Origin: Azonexus sp.
GTDB taxonomy: Bacteria; Pseudomonadota; Gammaproteobacteria; Burkholderiales; Rhodocyclaceae
Direction: 5' to 3'
DNA length: 64,000 nt
Assembly (NCBI GenBank): GCA_031274715.1
Contig: JAISPT010000011.1
Span: 11,770-75,769, forward strand
Both the position numbers and the translations under genes were made by a program. The notes below the pieces were generated by a model, which was not told the origin of the DNA, ran no database searches, and saw only the letters and a program-made list of their open reading frames with translations. Below are positions 25,860 through 34,061 of this stretch, piece after piece (within the stretch, counting starts at the first letter, position 1; each line of letters starts with the position of its first letter).

Positions 25860-27146
25860 ATGCGTTTTTTTTCCTGCACCGCCGACGGGGCCGCGCAGTG
25901 GACAAACCAGCGGGCCAACTTACGGCGCCTGATCGCTTCGCGCTGGATCGTCCTCGCCGTCATGGCCATACTCACCGCCGGCGCCCCCGGCCTGCTGGCC
26001 ATCCCCCTGCCGCAAGCGCCGCTGTTCGCGGTGCTCGGCGTCACCACCGTCTTCAATGCCCTGACCGACCGGCGCCTACGCCACGCCAGCCACGCCACGT
26101 CCGGCGAACTACTCAGCCAGTTGCTACTCGACATCGCCGCCCTGTCGGCACTGATGTTTTTCAGCGGCGGCGCCACCAATCCGCTGATCTCGCTGCTGCT
26201 GCCACCGCTGGCCATCGCCGCGCTGACCCTGCCCGTCCCCTGCGTCCTCGCCGCCGGCACCATCGCCGTCGCCGCCTACTCGCTGCTGCTGGTCATCTAC
26301 GTCCCGCTGCCGATGCCGGATGCGGCGCGGGCAACGCAACTACACCTGGTCGGCATGTGGCTAACTTTCGCCGTCTCGGCGGCGATGATTGCCTGGTTCG
26401 TGGTCCGCCTGACCGGCCTGATCCGCCAGCGCGACGCCGAATTGGCCGCCGCCCGCGAGCAGGCGCTGCGCGACGAGCGGGTGCTGGCCATGGGCACCCT
26501 AGCCGCCGGCGCCGCCCACGAACTCGGCACACCGTTGGCAACGATGAGCCTGTTGGCCGGCGAACTGGCCGCCGACGCCAGCCTGCCGGCCGCAGTGCAC
26601 GAGGACATCGCCCTGCTGCGCCGGCAGATCGCCATATGCAAGGAAATCATCACCGGCCTGTCGCGCCGGGCCGGCACCGAACGCCTCGACAGCCCACCGC
26701 TGCAGCCGGCCGACCGCTGGCTGGATAACCTGCGCCAGCATTGGCACGCGATCCGCCCGCAGGCGGCCAGCCGGCTGATCGTCGGCTCTGATGGCCCGGC
26801 CCCGGAACTGGTCGCCGACCCGCGCTTGGAACAAGCCCTGCTCAACCTGCTCAACAACGCCGCCAACGCCACGCCGCAGCCACTGGAAATCCGCCTCGCC
26901 TGGGGCAGCGACGACCTATGCATCGACATCCGCGACGGCGGCCCCGGCTTTCCGCCGGCCGTGCTGCAGAATGCCGGGCAGCATGGCTTGCCGGCGCATG
27001 CCGGCGGTAGTGGCGTCGGTCTGCTGCTGACCCGGACGGCCATCGAACAGCTGGGTGGCAAGCTCAACCTGAGCAATCCCGACGAAGGTGGTGCCCTGGC
27101 CCGCATCGAATTGCCGAGAGTTGACCATGACTGCGCCCATGCCTGA
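25860..27146 (+). CDS. regB: Redox sensor histidine kinase, RegB/PrrB family
   Basis: 428 aa. Six N-terminal membrane segments with the quinone-binding loop FSGGATNP (residues 101-108) typical of RegB. H-box AAHELGTPL with His220, and a cysteine at 260 in the dimerisation helix that corresponds to the redox-active Cys of RegB. The C-terminal ATPase domain has N, G1 (DGGPGFPPAV) and G2 motifs. It controls respiratory and energy genes according to redox state. Overlaps the partner regulator by 20 bp. Confidence 0.87.
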   Translation: MRFFSCTADGAAQWTNQRANLRRLIASRWIVLAVMAILTAGAPGLLAIPLPQAPLFAVLGVTTVFNALTDRRLRHASHATSGELLSQLLLDIAALSALMFFSGGATNPLISLLLPPLAIAALTLPVPCVLAAGTIAVAAYSLLLVIYVPLPMPDAARATQLHLVGMWLTFAVSAAMIAWFVVRLTGLIRQRDAELAAAREQALRDERVLAMGTLAAGAAHELGTPLATMSLLAGELAADASLPAAVHEDIALLRRQIAICKEIITGLSRRAGTERLDSPPLQPADRWLDNLRQHWHAIRPQAASRLIVGSDGPAPELVADPRLEQALLNLLNNAANATPQPLEIRLAWGSDDLCIDIRDGGPGFPPAVLQNAGQHGLPAHAGGSGVGLLLTRTAIEQLGGKLNLSNPDEGGALARIELPRVDHDCAHA

Positions 27147-27669
27147 CATCACCCTGGTCATCGACGACGATCCGAGTTTCAACGCCATCCTGGTCCGTAC
27201 CCTGGAGCGGCGCGGCCTGCCCGCGCACGGCGCCCTGACCCCGGCGACAGCGCTCGACCTGGCCCGCCAGGCCCTGCCCGGGCGCGTCATCCTCGACCTC
27301 AACCTGGCCGGCAGTTCCGGGCTGACGCTGATTCCCGAATTGCTGGCCATCAATCCGGATTGCCGCATCGTCGTCCTGACCGGCTACGCCAGCATCACCA
27401 CCGCCGTCGACGCAGTCAAGCTCGGCGCCGTCCAGTACCTCGCCAAGCCGGTCGAAATCGAGGCCATCCTGGCGGCCTTCGTCGACGACGGCCCCGACTT
27501 CGACCTGTCGGTGCCGGACGCACCGCTGTCGGTGGACCGTCTGGAATGGGAGCACATCCAGCGCATATTGCACGAGAACGACGGCAACATCTCGGCCACC
27601 GCCCGCGCCCTGAAAATGCACCGGCGCACACTACAACGCAAGCTGGCCAAGCGGCCAGTGCGCAGTTGA
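27127..27669 (+). CDS. regA: Response regulator, RegA/PrrA family
   Basis: 180 aa. Receiver domain with Asp57 (VILDLNLAGSSG) and a Fis-like helix-turn-helix at the C-terminus (ISATARALKMHRRTLQRKL), the layout of RegA/PrrA/ActR. The conserved linker and HTH are the best evidence for this family. It overlaps regB. As the nearest regulator to the nos cluster, redox control of nosZ is a reasonable inference. Confidence 0.87.
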   Translation: MTAPMPDITLVIDDDPSFNAILVRTLERRGLPAHGALTPATALDLARQALPGRVILDLNLAGSSGLTLIPELLAINPDCRIVVLTGYASITTAVDAVKLGAVQYLAKPVEIEAILAAFVDDGPDFDLSVPDAPLSVDRLEWEHIQRILHENDGNISATARALKMHRRTLQRKLAKRPVRS

Positions 27670-27691
27670 GGCTTCTCGGAACCAAATGAAA

Positions 27692-27711
27692 ACGGCGGCC
27701 GCAGCCGCCGT
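27692..27711 (-). terminator. Terminator of the copper-chaperone operon
   Basis: Stem ACGGCGGC/GCCGCCGT with a 4-base loop. On the minus strand the stem is followed by TTTTCATTT, so it fits the end of the leftward PCuAC transcript and may also stop regA. Confidence 0.6.
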
Positions 27712-27729
27712 CGGTCGCGCCAGGAGCGC

Positions 27730-28188
27730 TCAGTGCTTCTGCTCTTGCTCCACCGGCACCGGTCGTACCACCTTGGCCTCGACCTGCTTGCTGCTACCGT
27801 CATCAAAGGTCAGCGTAATCGGCACCATGTCGCCTTCCTTCATCGGCGCTTTGAGGTCGATCAACATCACGTGCAGGCTGCCCGGCTTCAATACCGCCTC
27901 GCCACCGGCCTTGATGTCAACGCTGGGTACCGGACGCATCTTCATCACCCCGCCCTCGTTGATGTGGTTGTGCAATTCGGTGACTCGCGACAGCGGGTTG
28001 TCGGCCTTGACCAACTTGACGTCCTGGCTGCCGCCATTGCGAATCACCATGAAAGCGCCGGTTGCCGGCGCGTTTGGCGGCGCCAGGCGGACATAGGGGT
28101 CATGCACGCTGATCTGGTCGGCCGAACCGGCCAGGGCACCAACCGACAACAACAGACCAGCAACGAGCAGGGGCAACTTGTTCATCAT
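27730..28188 (-). CDS. Periplasmic copper chaperone PCu(A)C
   Basis: 152 aa from the first of two tandem ATGs, with AAGGAG upstream. Signal peptide (residues 1-22). The PCuAC Cu(I) site is visible as ELHNHINEGGVMKMR and LHVMLIDL (His and Met ligands). These proteins pass copper to the CuA centre of cytochrome oxidase. Here it is last in a unit of SCO1 and an anchored small protein, next to nosZ, so delivery to the CuA site of N2O reductase is likely but inferred. Confidence 0.88.
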   Translation of the reverse strand: MMNKLPLLVAGLLLSVGALAGSADQISVHDPYVRLAPPNAPATGAFMVIRNGGSQDVKLVKADNPLSRVTELHNHINEGGVMKMRPVPSVDIKAGGEAVLKPGSLHVMLIDLKAPMKEGDMVPITLTFDDGSSKQVEAKVVRPVPVEQEQKH

Positions 28189-28199
28189 CGTTTTCTCCT

Positions 28200-28802
28200 T
28201 CAGTGGGTGTGCAAAATCTTGCGGATCTCGGCCGCCACCTGCTCCGGTCCCGTGCCGTGCGGCAAACTGCCGAGCAGGCGGCCGTCGCGACCGATTACAT
28301 AGGTGTCCGCGCTGTGGTCCACGACGTAGCCGTCGCCGGCCGTCGCCACCTGCTGTTCGGCGTAAAAGACCCCGTAGCGGCGCGCGACCTCGGCCACTGC
28401 CTCGGGACTGCCGGTAACGCCGACGATGGCCGGATGGAAAAAGGCGGCGTATTCCTTGAGCCGCGCCGGCGTATCGCGCTTGGGATCGACCGAGACGAAC
28501 AGCACGGCGACATCGGCCAGTTCCTCGGCACTCAACTGATTCAGGCCGGTCGCCACGGTCGACAGGGCCGTCGGACAGACATCCGGGCAATAGGTGTAGC
28601 CGAAGAAAAGCAGCACCGCCTTGCCACGAAAATCGGCCAGCGCGACCGGGCCATCGGCCGATTGCAGCGTGAAATCACCGCCGACTGGAACGCTGGCAAC
28701 CGGCAGCGGCCGTTCCGGCAGGTCCGGATTCCAGAACAGCCCGAGCCCGGTGACCAAGGCAACGAGCAGGACGACGACGGCAAGCAACCAACGTTCGGAC
28801 AT
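28200..28802 (-). CDS. SCO1/SenC family copper/thiol protein
   Basis: 200 aa. N-terminal membrane anchor (residues 5-23) and a thioredoxin-like domain with CPDVC (Cys72, Cys76) and His163 (VVDHSADT), the three SCO copper ligands. It works in CuA assembly as metallochaperone or thiol reductase. The ATG overlaps the previous gene's stop by one base (TGATG). An in-frame upstream extension to 28904 lies inside that gene and is rejected. Confidence 0.9.
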   Translation of the reverse strand: MSERWLLAVVVLLVALVTGLGLFWNPDLPERPLPVASVPVGGDFTLQSADGPVALADFRGKAVLLFFGYTYCPDVCPTALSTVATGLNQLSAEELADVAVLFVSVDPKRDTPARLKEYAAFFHPAIVGVTGSPEAVAEVARRYGVFYAEQQVATAGDGYVVDHSADTYVIGRDGRLLGSLPHGTGPEQVAAEIRKILHTH

Positions 28803-29272
28803 CAGGCGACGCTCCCTGTGGCAAAGCGATAGGGTATCGCGATGCGCCGGCCGCCAGCCTCGATCAGCACCGTCGCCTGCCATTCCATCTGGCCAGTGAT
28901 GCACACTGGCAGCGTCACTTCAGCCACATGCACACCATTGCCACGGTCGACGAAACGCGGCCGGTTGTAGCCCATGTTCATGTCAACGCCGGCGAAATCG
29001 ACCTCGACCTTAGCCGCCGTCAAGCCTTCGGTCGCGACCCTAACCTCGAACGGCCGCACCAGCGGGATCGGCAAGGTTCCCATCGCCAGCTCGACACTGC
29101 CGCCGGCCGGCAGTACCACACGGCAGGGACCGCGCTGCAGATCGCAAGCGGGATCGGGCTGGATCACGACGTCGGATTTGGGCAGCAACAACGGCGACAG
29201 CTTGTAGCCGACGACCACGACCAACGCGATCAGCAGTACACCGATCAGGTCTATCAGGATTCTCTTGTTCAA
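28802..29272 (-). CDS. Membrane-anchored periplasmic protein of the copper cluster
   Basis: 156 aa. One N-terminal anchor (about residues 8-29) and a beta-rich domain with two cysteines near residues 43-50 and the Met-rich stretch GVDMNMGYNRPRF; LPVCITGQMEW near the end. It recalls FixH/YtkA-like proteins, but no family is certain. First gene of the unit with SCO1 and PCuAC, divergent from nosZ. A copper-related role is an inference from context and the Met/Cys residues. Confidence 0.65.
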   Translation of the reverse strand: MNKRILIDLIGVLLIALVVVVGYKLSPLLLPKSDVVIQPDPACDLQRGPCRVVLPAGGSVELAMGTLPIPLVRPFEVRVATEGLTAAKVEVDFAGVDMNMGYNRPRFVDRGNGVHVAEVTLPVCITGQMEWQATVLIEAGGRRIAIPYRFATGSVA

Positions 29273-29335
29273 CAGTCGCTTTCAAGGCAGGGAGCGGAAA
29301 AAGCTGATATTTTCTGCATGTGCGGCCGGGTGGAA

Positions 29336-29349
29336 TTAGCAAATATCAA
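29336..29349 (+). promoter_or_regulatory. Weak FNR/CRP-like half-palindrome upstream of nosZ
   Basis: TTAGC-AAAT-ATCAA. The right half matches the FNR half-site exactly, the left half poorly. It lies about 117 bp before nosZ in the divergent nosZ/copper-gene gap of 193 bp, which must hold both promoters. Confidence 0.25.
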
Positions 29350-29465
29350 TTCTTTCACAGTCCGGGCGGAATACAGTGTGTGACAAATTGCCGCAGGAGA
29401 CTGCATCTGCCTGCGTCGATCGGGGGTAGAACTTAACGGGTTCTTGTTTTTTCGGGAGAAATCAA

Positions 29466-31763
29466 ATGAGTACATTTGTAGTCAAACCCACCGTGCTGCT
29501 TGTCGCAGCCGGCATCGGACTTGGCGCCGCCAGTACCGCTTGGTCGGCCGAGTCCCTGCAGGACGTGCTGAAGCGTCGCGGTCTGAGCCAGCAGGACGTG
29601 CTGGCCGCGGCCAAGACCTACGTGCCGACCGGCAAGCGCGACGAGTTCGTGGTCTTCAGTTCCGGCGGCCAGTCGGGTCAGGTGATCGTCTATGGCATTC
29701 CGTCAATGCGCATCCTGAAGTACATCGGCGTCTTCACGCCGGAGCCGTGGCAAGGTTACGGCTTCGATGAAGAATCAAAGATGGTGCTCAGAGGGGGCCG
29801 GATCGACGGCCGGGACATGACCTGGGGCGATACCCACCACCCGGCGATCTCCGAAACCAACGGCCAATATGACGGTCAGTTCCTGTTCATCAACGACAAG
29901 GCCAACCCGCGCATAGCCGTGCTCGACCTACGTGACTTCGAAACCAAGCAGATCGTCGTCAACCCGATCTACAAGTCCGAACACGGTGGCGCTTTCGTCA
30001 CCACCAACACGGAATACGTGTTCGAAGCCGCACAGTATCCAGCTCCGCTGGAAAATCAGAAGTTCTACCCGCTCGAGGAAATGAACGACAAGTACCGCGG
30101 CGGCATGACCTACTGGAAGTTCGACCGCAAGGAAGGCCGCATCAATGTGAAGGAATCCTTCTCCGTCGAACTGCCGCCGTACTGGCAGGATTTGTCGGAT
30201 GCCGGCAAGGGCCCGTCTGAAGGCTGGTCGTTCACCAACTCGTTCTGTTCCGAGCGCTACGTCGGCGGCATCGAGAAGGGCCGTCCGCCGTATGAAGCCG
30301 GCTGTTCGGCCAAGGACACCGACTACCTGCACGTGATCAACTGGAAGAAAGCCGTCGAGCTGGTCGCCGCCGGCAAGGCCAAGACGATCAACAACCACAA
30401 GGTGTTGCCGATCGACGTTGCCGTCAAGGAAGGCATCCTCTTCCTGGTCCCCGAGCCGAAGTCGCCGCACGGCGTCGACGTGACCCCGGATGGCAAGTTG
30501 ATCATCGTCGCCGGCAAGCTCGACACCCACGTGTCGGTATTCTCCTTCGAGAAGATCATGGCCGCCATCAAGGCTGGCAAGTTTGAATCGAAGGATCCGT
30601 ATGGCATACCGATCATCGGCATGAAGGACGCGCTGGACAAGCAGGTGCAACTCGGCCTCGGCCCCCTGCACACCCAGTACGATTCCAAGCCCTGTATCGC
30701 CTACACCTCGCTGTACGTCGATTCGCAGGTTGCCAAGTGGGACTACTGTCAGGGCAAGGTGTTGGACAAACTTTCTGTCCATTACAACATCGGCCACCTG
30801 ATGACCATGGAAGGCGATACCGTCAGCCCGAAGGGTCGCTACTTGGTTGCCCTGAACAAGCTGGCGATCGACCGCTTCGTGCCGGTTGGCCCGTTGCACC
30901 CGCAGAACCACCAGCTGATCGACATCTCGAACGACAAGATGCAACTGTTGTACGACATGCCGCTGCCGCTGGGCGAGCCGCACTATGCCGTGGCCATCGA
31001 GGCCGCCAAGCTGAAGCCGGCCGTTCGCTACAAGGTTGGTACCGACTCGCGCACCGGTCTACTGAGCCCGGACTATGTCCGCGCTGGCGAGGAAGTGACG
31101 ACCAAGACAGGCAACAAGATCGTGGTCAAGGGTACGCTGATCCGTTCGCACTTCACGCCGGAAACCATCGAGGCTGAAGTGGGCGACGAAATTACCCTCC
31201 ACCTGACCAACCTTGAGCGCGCCCAGGACGAGACACACGGCTTCACCGTCTCGACCTACAACGTCCATGCCTCCCTCGAACCGGGCAAGACCGTCACCGT
31301 CAAGTTCAAGGCTGACAAGGAAGGGGTCTATCCGTACTACTGCACGGAATTCTGCTCCGCCCTGCACCTCGAGATGATGGGTTACTTGCTGGTCAAGCCG
31401 AAGGGCTGGAAGCCGACCAAGACCGCCGCTGTGGCCCAGGCCGTCTACACCGAAGCCGACTATAAGGCGACGTTGAAGAAGGTTGCTGATACCCAGGCCG
31501 TCATCGACTCCGTGGTCGGTTTCATCACCAGCGTCAACTACAAGGACTTCCCGGATGTGGTTGCCATGGTCGAGGACGCCACCGACCAACTGGGCAAGAT
31601 TCCTGAGGCCAAGGCCAAGGCTGAAGCTGCTGCCGCCAAGAAGGACTGGGACCAGGCCAACCTGTGGGCCGAGCAGATCTGGCAATACCAGGTCAAGGCC
31701 GCCGACCTCGGCCTGCGCGCCAAGACCTACCTTGAGCAGAACAACGCTAAGAAGGTGCAGTAA
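29466..31763 (+). CDS. nosZ: Nitrous oxide reductase, clade II
   Basis: 765 aa. It reduces N2O to N2 in the periplasm. The signal peptide has no twin arginine (cut near WSAES, residue 28), so export is by Sec, the mark of clade II enzymes. Seven-bladed propeller with the CuZ motif DTHHPAISETNGQYDG (His124/125), then the cupredoxin CuA domain: His591 (ETHGF) and CTEFCSALHLEMM (Cys626, Cys630, His634, Met637). About 120 further residues after CuA form a Lys/Ala-rich helical tail without a heme motif. First gene of a long nos operon; no nosR is present, as usual for clade II. Confidence 0.97.
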   Translation: MSTFVVKPTVLLVAAGIGLGAASTAWSAESLQDVLKRRGLSQQDVLAAAKTYVPTGKRDEFVVFSSGGQSGQVIVYGIPSMRILKYIGVFTPEPWQGYGFDEESKMVLRGGRIDGRDMTWGDTHHPAISETNGQYDGQFLFINDKANPRIAVLDLRDFETKQIVVNPIYKSEHGGAFVTTNTEYVFEAAQYPAPLENQKFYPLEEMNDKYRGGMTYWKFDRKEGRINVKESFSVELPPYWQDLSDAGKGPSEGWSFTNSFCSERYVGGIEKGRPPYEAGCSAKDTDYLHVINWKKAVELVAAGKAKTINNHKVLPIDVAVKEGILFLVPEPKSPHGVDVTPDGKLIIVAGKLDTHVSVFSFEKIMAAIKAGKFESKDPYGIPIIGMKDALDKQVQLGLGPLHTQYDSKPCIAYTSLYVDSQVAKWDYCQGKVLDKLSVHYNIGHLMTMEGDTVSPKGRYLVALNKLAIDRFVPVGPLHPQNHQLIDISNDKMQLLYDMPLPLGEPHYAVAIEAAKLKPAVRYKVGTDSRTGLLSPDYVRAGEEVTTKTGNKIVVKGTLIRSHFTPETIEAEVGDEITLHLTNLERAQDETHGFTVSTYNVHASLEPGKTVTVKFKADKEGVYPYYCTEFCSALHLEMMGYLLVKPKGWKPTKTAAVAQAVYTEADYKATLKKVADTQAVIDSVVGFITSVNYKDFPDVVAMVEDATDQLGKIPEAKAKAEAAAAKKDWDQANLWAEQIWQYQVKAADLGLRAKTYLEQNNAKKVQ

Positions 31764-31797
31764 AGCCAACGGTCTTGATCTGACTTAAGGCATTTGA

Positions 31798-31824
31798 CGA
31801 GGGGCAGAGCGATTCTGCCCCTCG
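31798..31824 (+). terminator. Strong hairpin after nosZ (partial terminator or 3' stabiliser)
   Basis: Perfect 11-bp stem CGAGGGGCAGA/TCTGCCCCTCG with a 5-base loop, followed by TTTCATTT and then directly by the GAGGAGG ribosome site of the next gene. It could reduce read-through so that NosZ is made in excess of the other nos proteins. Confidence 0.6.
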
Positions 31825-31847
31825 TTTCATTTGAGGAGGGAATACCC

Positions 31848-32156
31848 ATGAAATTCGTAATGACTTTGCTCGCCACAGCGCTCGTCGCTGCCCCCGCCTT
31901 CGCCGCACTGGATGGCGCCAAGCTATATACCGAAAAAACCTGCAACGCTTGCCACGGCCCGAAGGGCGACAAGCCACTGCTGCCGAACTACCCGAAGCTC
32001 GCCGGCCAGAATGCCGCCTATGCCGAGCAGCAGATGAAGGACATCAAGAGTGGCGCCCGCAACAACGGCCAGTCTGCCGCCATGAAGGGCGTCATGCATC
32101 TGGTCAACGACGAGGAAATCAAGGCATTATCCGAATTCCTATCGAAGCTGAAATAA
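31848..32156 (+). CDS. nosC1: Monoheme c-type cytochrome of the nos cluster
   Basis: 102 aa. Signal peptide (residues 1-20), one heme site CNACH (near residue 31) and the PKLAGQN strand of class I cytochromes; the axial Met is probably in SAAMKGVMH. GAGGAGG lies 8 bases before the ATG. In clade II operons such cytochromes carry electrons to NosZ in the periplasm. The symbol follows the usual clade II naming. Confidence 0.85.
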   Translation: MKFVMTLLATALVAAPAFAALDGAKLYTEKTCNACHGPKGDKPLLPNYPKLAGQNAAYAEQQMKDIKSGARNNGQSAAMKGVMHLVNDEEIKALSEFLSKLK

Positions 32157-32264
32157 GCTCGAAAAGCCCGACACGCAAGGCTTATGACTCACATCAAGGT
32201 AGGCTGATATGGGTCGACTGAGAATGGCCTACGCGTTCCGACAAATTCTAAAAGGACATCAAAT

Positions 32265-32990
32265 ATGAAAGCATCACTCCTGCTGATTGGCCTGCTCAGC
32301 GCAGGCGTTGCCATCGCTGCCCCGCCCGCCCCGAAGAAGGAAGGCATCGAAGGCAAAAGCTATCGGTGGAACGCCCAGGAAGGCGAAAAACTCGAGGCTC
32401 TCAAGCTCAAGGGCGACAAGACCCGCGGTGAGGAAGCCTACGAGATCTGCGGCGCCTGCCACCTGCCCTCCGGCGCCGGTCGTCCTGACGGCACCTTCCC
32501 GCAATTGGCCGGCCAGCACACCACCGTGCTGATCAAGCAGATGGCCGACATCCGCGCCGGCCTGCGCGACAACCCGACCATGTATCCGTTCGCCGCGACA
32601 CTGACTGACCCGCAGGAATTGGCCGACGTTTCCGTTTATATCGAAAGCCTGTGCATCCCGACCGACCACGGCAAGTACGAAGGCCCCGATGCCGCCGTGC
32701 AGATCGCCAAGGGCAAGGAGCTGTACGAGAAGCAGTGCCTGGAGTGCCACGGCGCAAACGGTGAGGGCGACAAGGCCAAGTTCTATCCGGTGATCGCCGG
32801 CCAGCACTTCAAGTACCTGCTGCGCCAGATGACCGAAATCCGCGACGGTCATCGTCGCAACGCCAACCCGGATATGGTGAAGGTCATCAAGCCTTACACC
32901 AATGACCAACTGGTGGCCATCTCCGCCTACATGTCCAGCCTGACCATGCCCGGCGCGATGTGCAAGCCGAAAGCCGACAAGAAGAAGTAA
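32265..32990 (+). CDS. nosC2: Diheme c-type cytochrome of the nos cluster
   Basis: 241 aa. Signal peptide (residues 1-19), two cytochrome c domains with CGACH (near residue 65) and CLECH (near 161), each followed by an AGQ-H strand (QLAGQHTTVL, VIAGQHFKYL). AAAAGGA stands before the ATG. Likely the main electron donor or relay to NosZ in place of the NosR route of clade I. The 108-bp gap before it contains a small AAGCC/GGCTT hairpin only. Confidence 0.87.
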   Translation: MKASLLLIGLLSAGVAIAAPPAPKKEGIEGKSYRWNAQEGEKLEALKLKGDKTRGEEAYEICGACHLPSGAGRPDGTFPQLAGQHTTVLIKQMADIRAGLRDNPTMYPFAATLTDPQELADVSVYIESLCIPTDHGKYEGPDAAVQIAKGKELYEKQCLECHGANGEGDKAKFYPVIAGQHFKYLLRQMTEIRDGHRRNANPDMVKVIKPYTNDQLVAISAYMSSLTMPGAMCKPKADKKK

Positions 32991-33000
32991 ACTCCTCCCG

Positions 33001-33024
33001 CCCGGACTCCACAAGGAGTCCGGG
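33001..33024 (+). terminator. Hairpin between nosC2 and nosB
   Basis: Perfect 10-bp stem CCCGGACTCC/GGAGTCCGGG with an ACAA loop, no T-run after it. A smaller CCCCG/CGGGG hairpin follows at 33036-33051. More likely an mRNA 3'-end stabiliser than an intrinsic terminator, because the operon continues. Confidence 0.45.
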
Positions 33025-33086
33025 CCAGCATGGATCCCCGCGGCAGCGGGGACAGTCTCATCAGTCACCTGCCGGAGAACAGCTCC

Positions 33087-34061
33087 ATGAACAAACAGAA
33101 CAATATCGTCGCCGGCCTCACCCTAATCTCGCTGATCTGCCTAACCGTCGCCTATTTCGCTCCGATCTGGTGGGTTTCGCTGACCGCACCCAACTATCCC
33201 AAGGAAGCCTTCCCCGACGGCATCCGCATCCACTTCCATTTCGACGGTGTCTACAGCGGTTGTAAGGTGGCCGGTAAGGGCACACGGATGGCCAACGAAA
33301 TTATGCAGAAGGATCTGTCGTTCGACGACGAGCACTACAACCCGATCCTCGACGCCAACAAGAACGTCGACCAGGGTGCCGAAGGCCTTGACTGCGTCCA
33401 CGAAATGAACACCATCAACCATTACGTCGGGATGTTCCCGATCGCCACCGGTGCTCCGGTCGAAAAGCCGCTGGCCAAGTTCTTCTTCGGCTTCTTCGCC
33501 GTAATGATGCTGGCTTTCGCTCTGCCCAGGAAAAAGCCCCGCCTCGCCGTGCTGGCCGTCGGCTTCATTGCTGTCGCCGCTTGGATGCTGGTCGACCAGT
33601 TCACTATGGGCCGCCTGGCCAGCCATATCGCCGCCTATACCGCCGAATCTGGCAGTTTCTTCAACGAGCCGGAGCGGATCAAGGAGTGGGGCGATAACGT
33701 CGACCTGATTACGCGCATCGTCATTTTCAGCCTGATCGCCCTGATGGCCGTAGTCGTCGCCGGCGTCGCCAAAATCCGCAACTTCCAGCTGCTGCTGGCC
33801 CTGGTGCCGGCTCTGCTACCGTTGTTCTTCGTCGTCACCTACGCCGGCTGGCTGTGGTTCTTCGGCCACAACCTGCACCCGTGGGGTGCCTTCACCGTCA
33901 AGCCATTCATGCCGACGGTCTTTGGCGAAGGCAAGGTTGCCCAGTTCTCGACCTATTCCTATCCGTACTGGGGTTATGGCCTGCTGCTGGTGCTCTTCGT
34001 CTGCATGATGCTGGCCCTGCTGATCCGCCGTAAGCAACTGCGCGAAGGCGGCGCCGAGTGA
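33087..34061 (+). CDS. nosB: NosB, clade II nos membrane protein
   Basis: 324 aa. N-terminal membrane helix (about residues 7-28), a periplasmic loop of about 100 residues (with the stretch DGVYSGCKVAGKGTRMANEI), then five more membrane helices. NosB is found in clade II nos operons and its role is unproven; it may link the cytochromes or the quinol pool to N2O reduction. Position after the cytochromes and before nosD supports the call. The stop codon TGA touches the left end of the MITE-like element. Confidence 0.83.
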   Translation: MNKQNNIVAGLTLISLICLTVAYFAPIWWVSLTAPNYPKEAFPDGIRIHFHFDGVYSGCKVAGKGTRMANEIMQKDLSFDDEHYNPILDANKNVDQGAEGLDCVHEMNTINHYVGMFPIATGAPVEKPLAKFFFGFFAVMMLAFALPRKKPRLAVLAVGFIAVAAWMLVDQFTMGRLASHIAAYTAESGSFFNEPERIKEWGDNVDLITRIVIFSLIALMAVVVAGVAKIRNFQLLLALVPALLPLFFVVTYAGWLWFFGHNLHPWGAFTVKPFMPTVFGEGKVAQFSTYSYPYWGYGLLLVLFVCMMLALLIRRKQLREGGAE

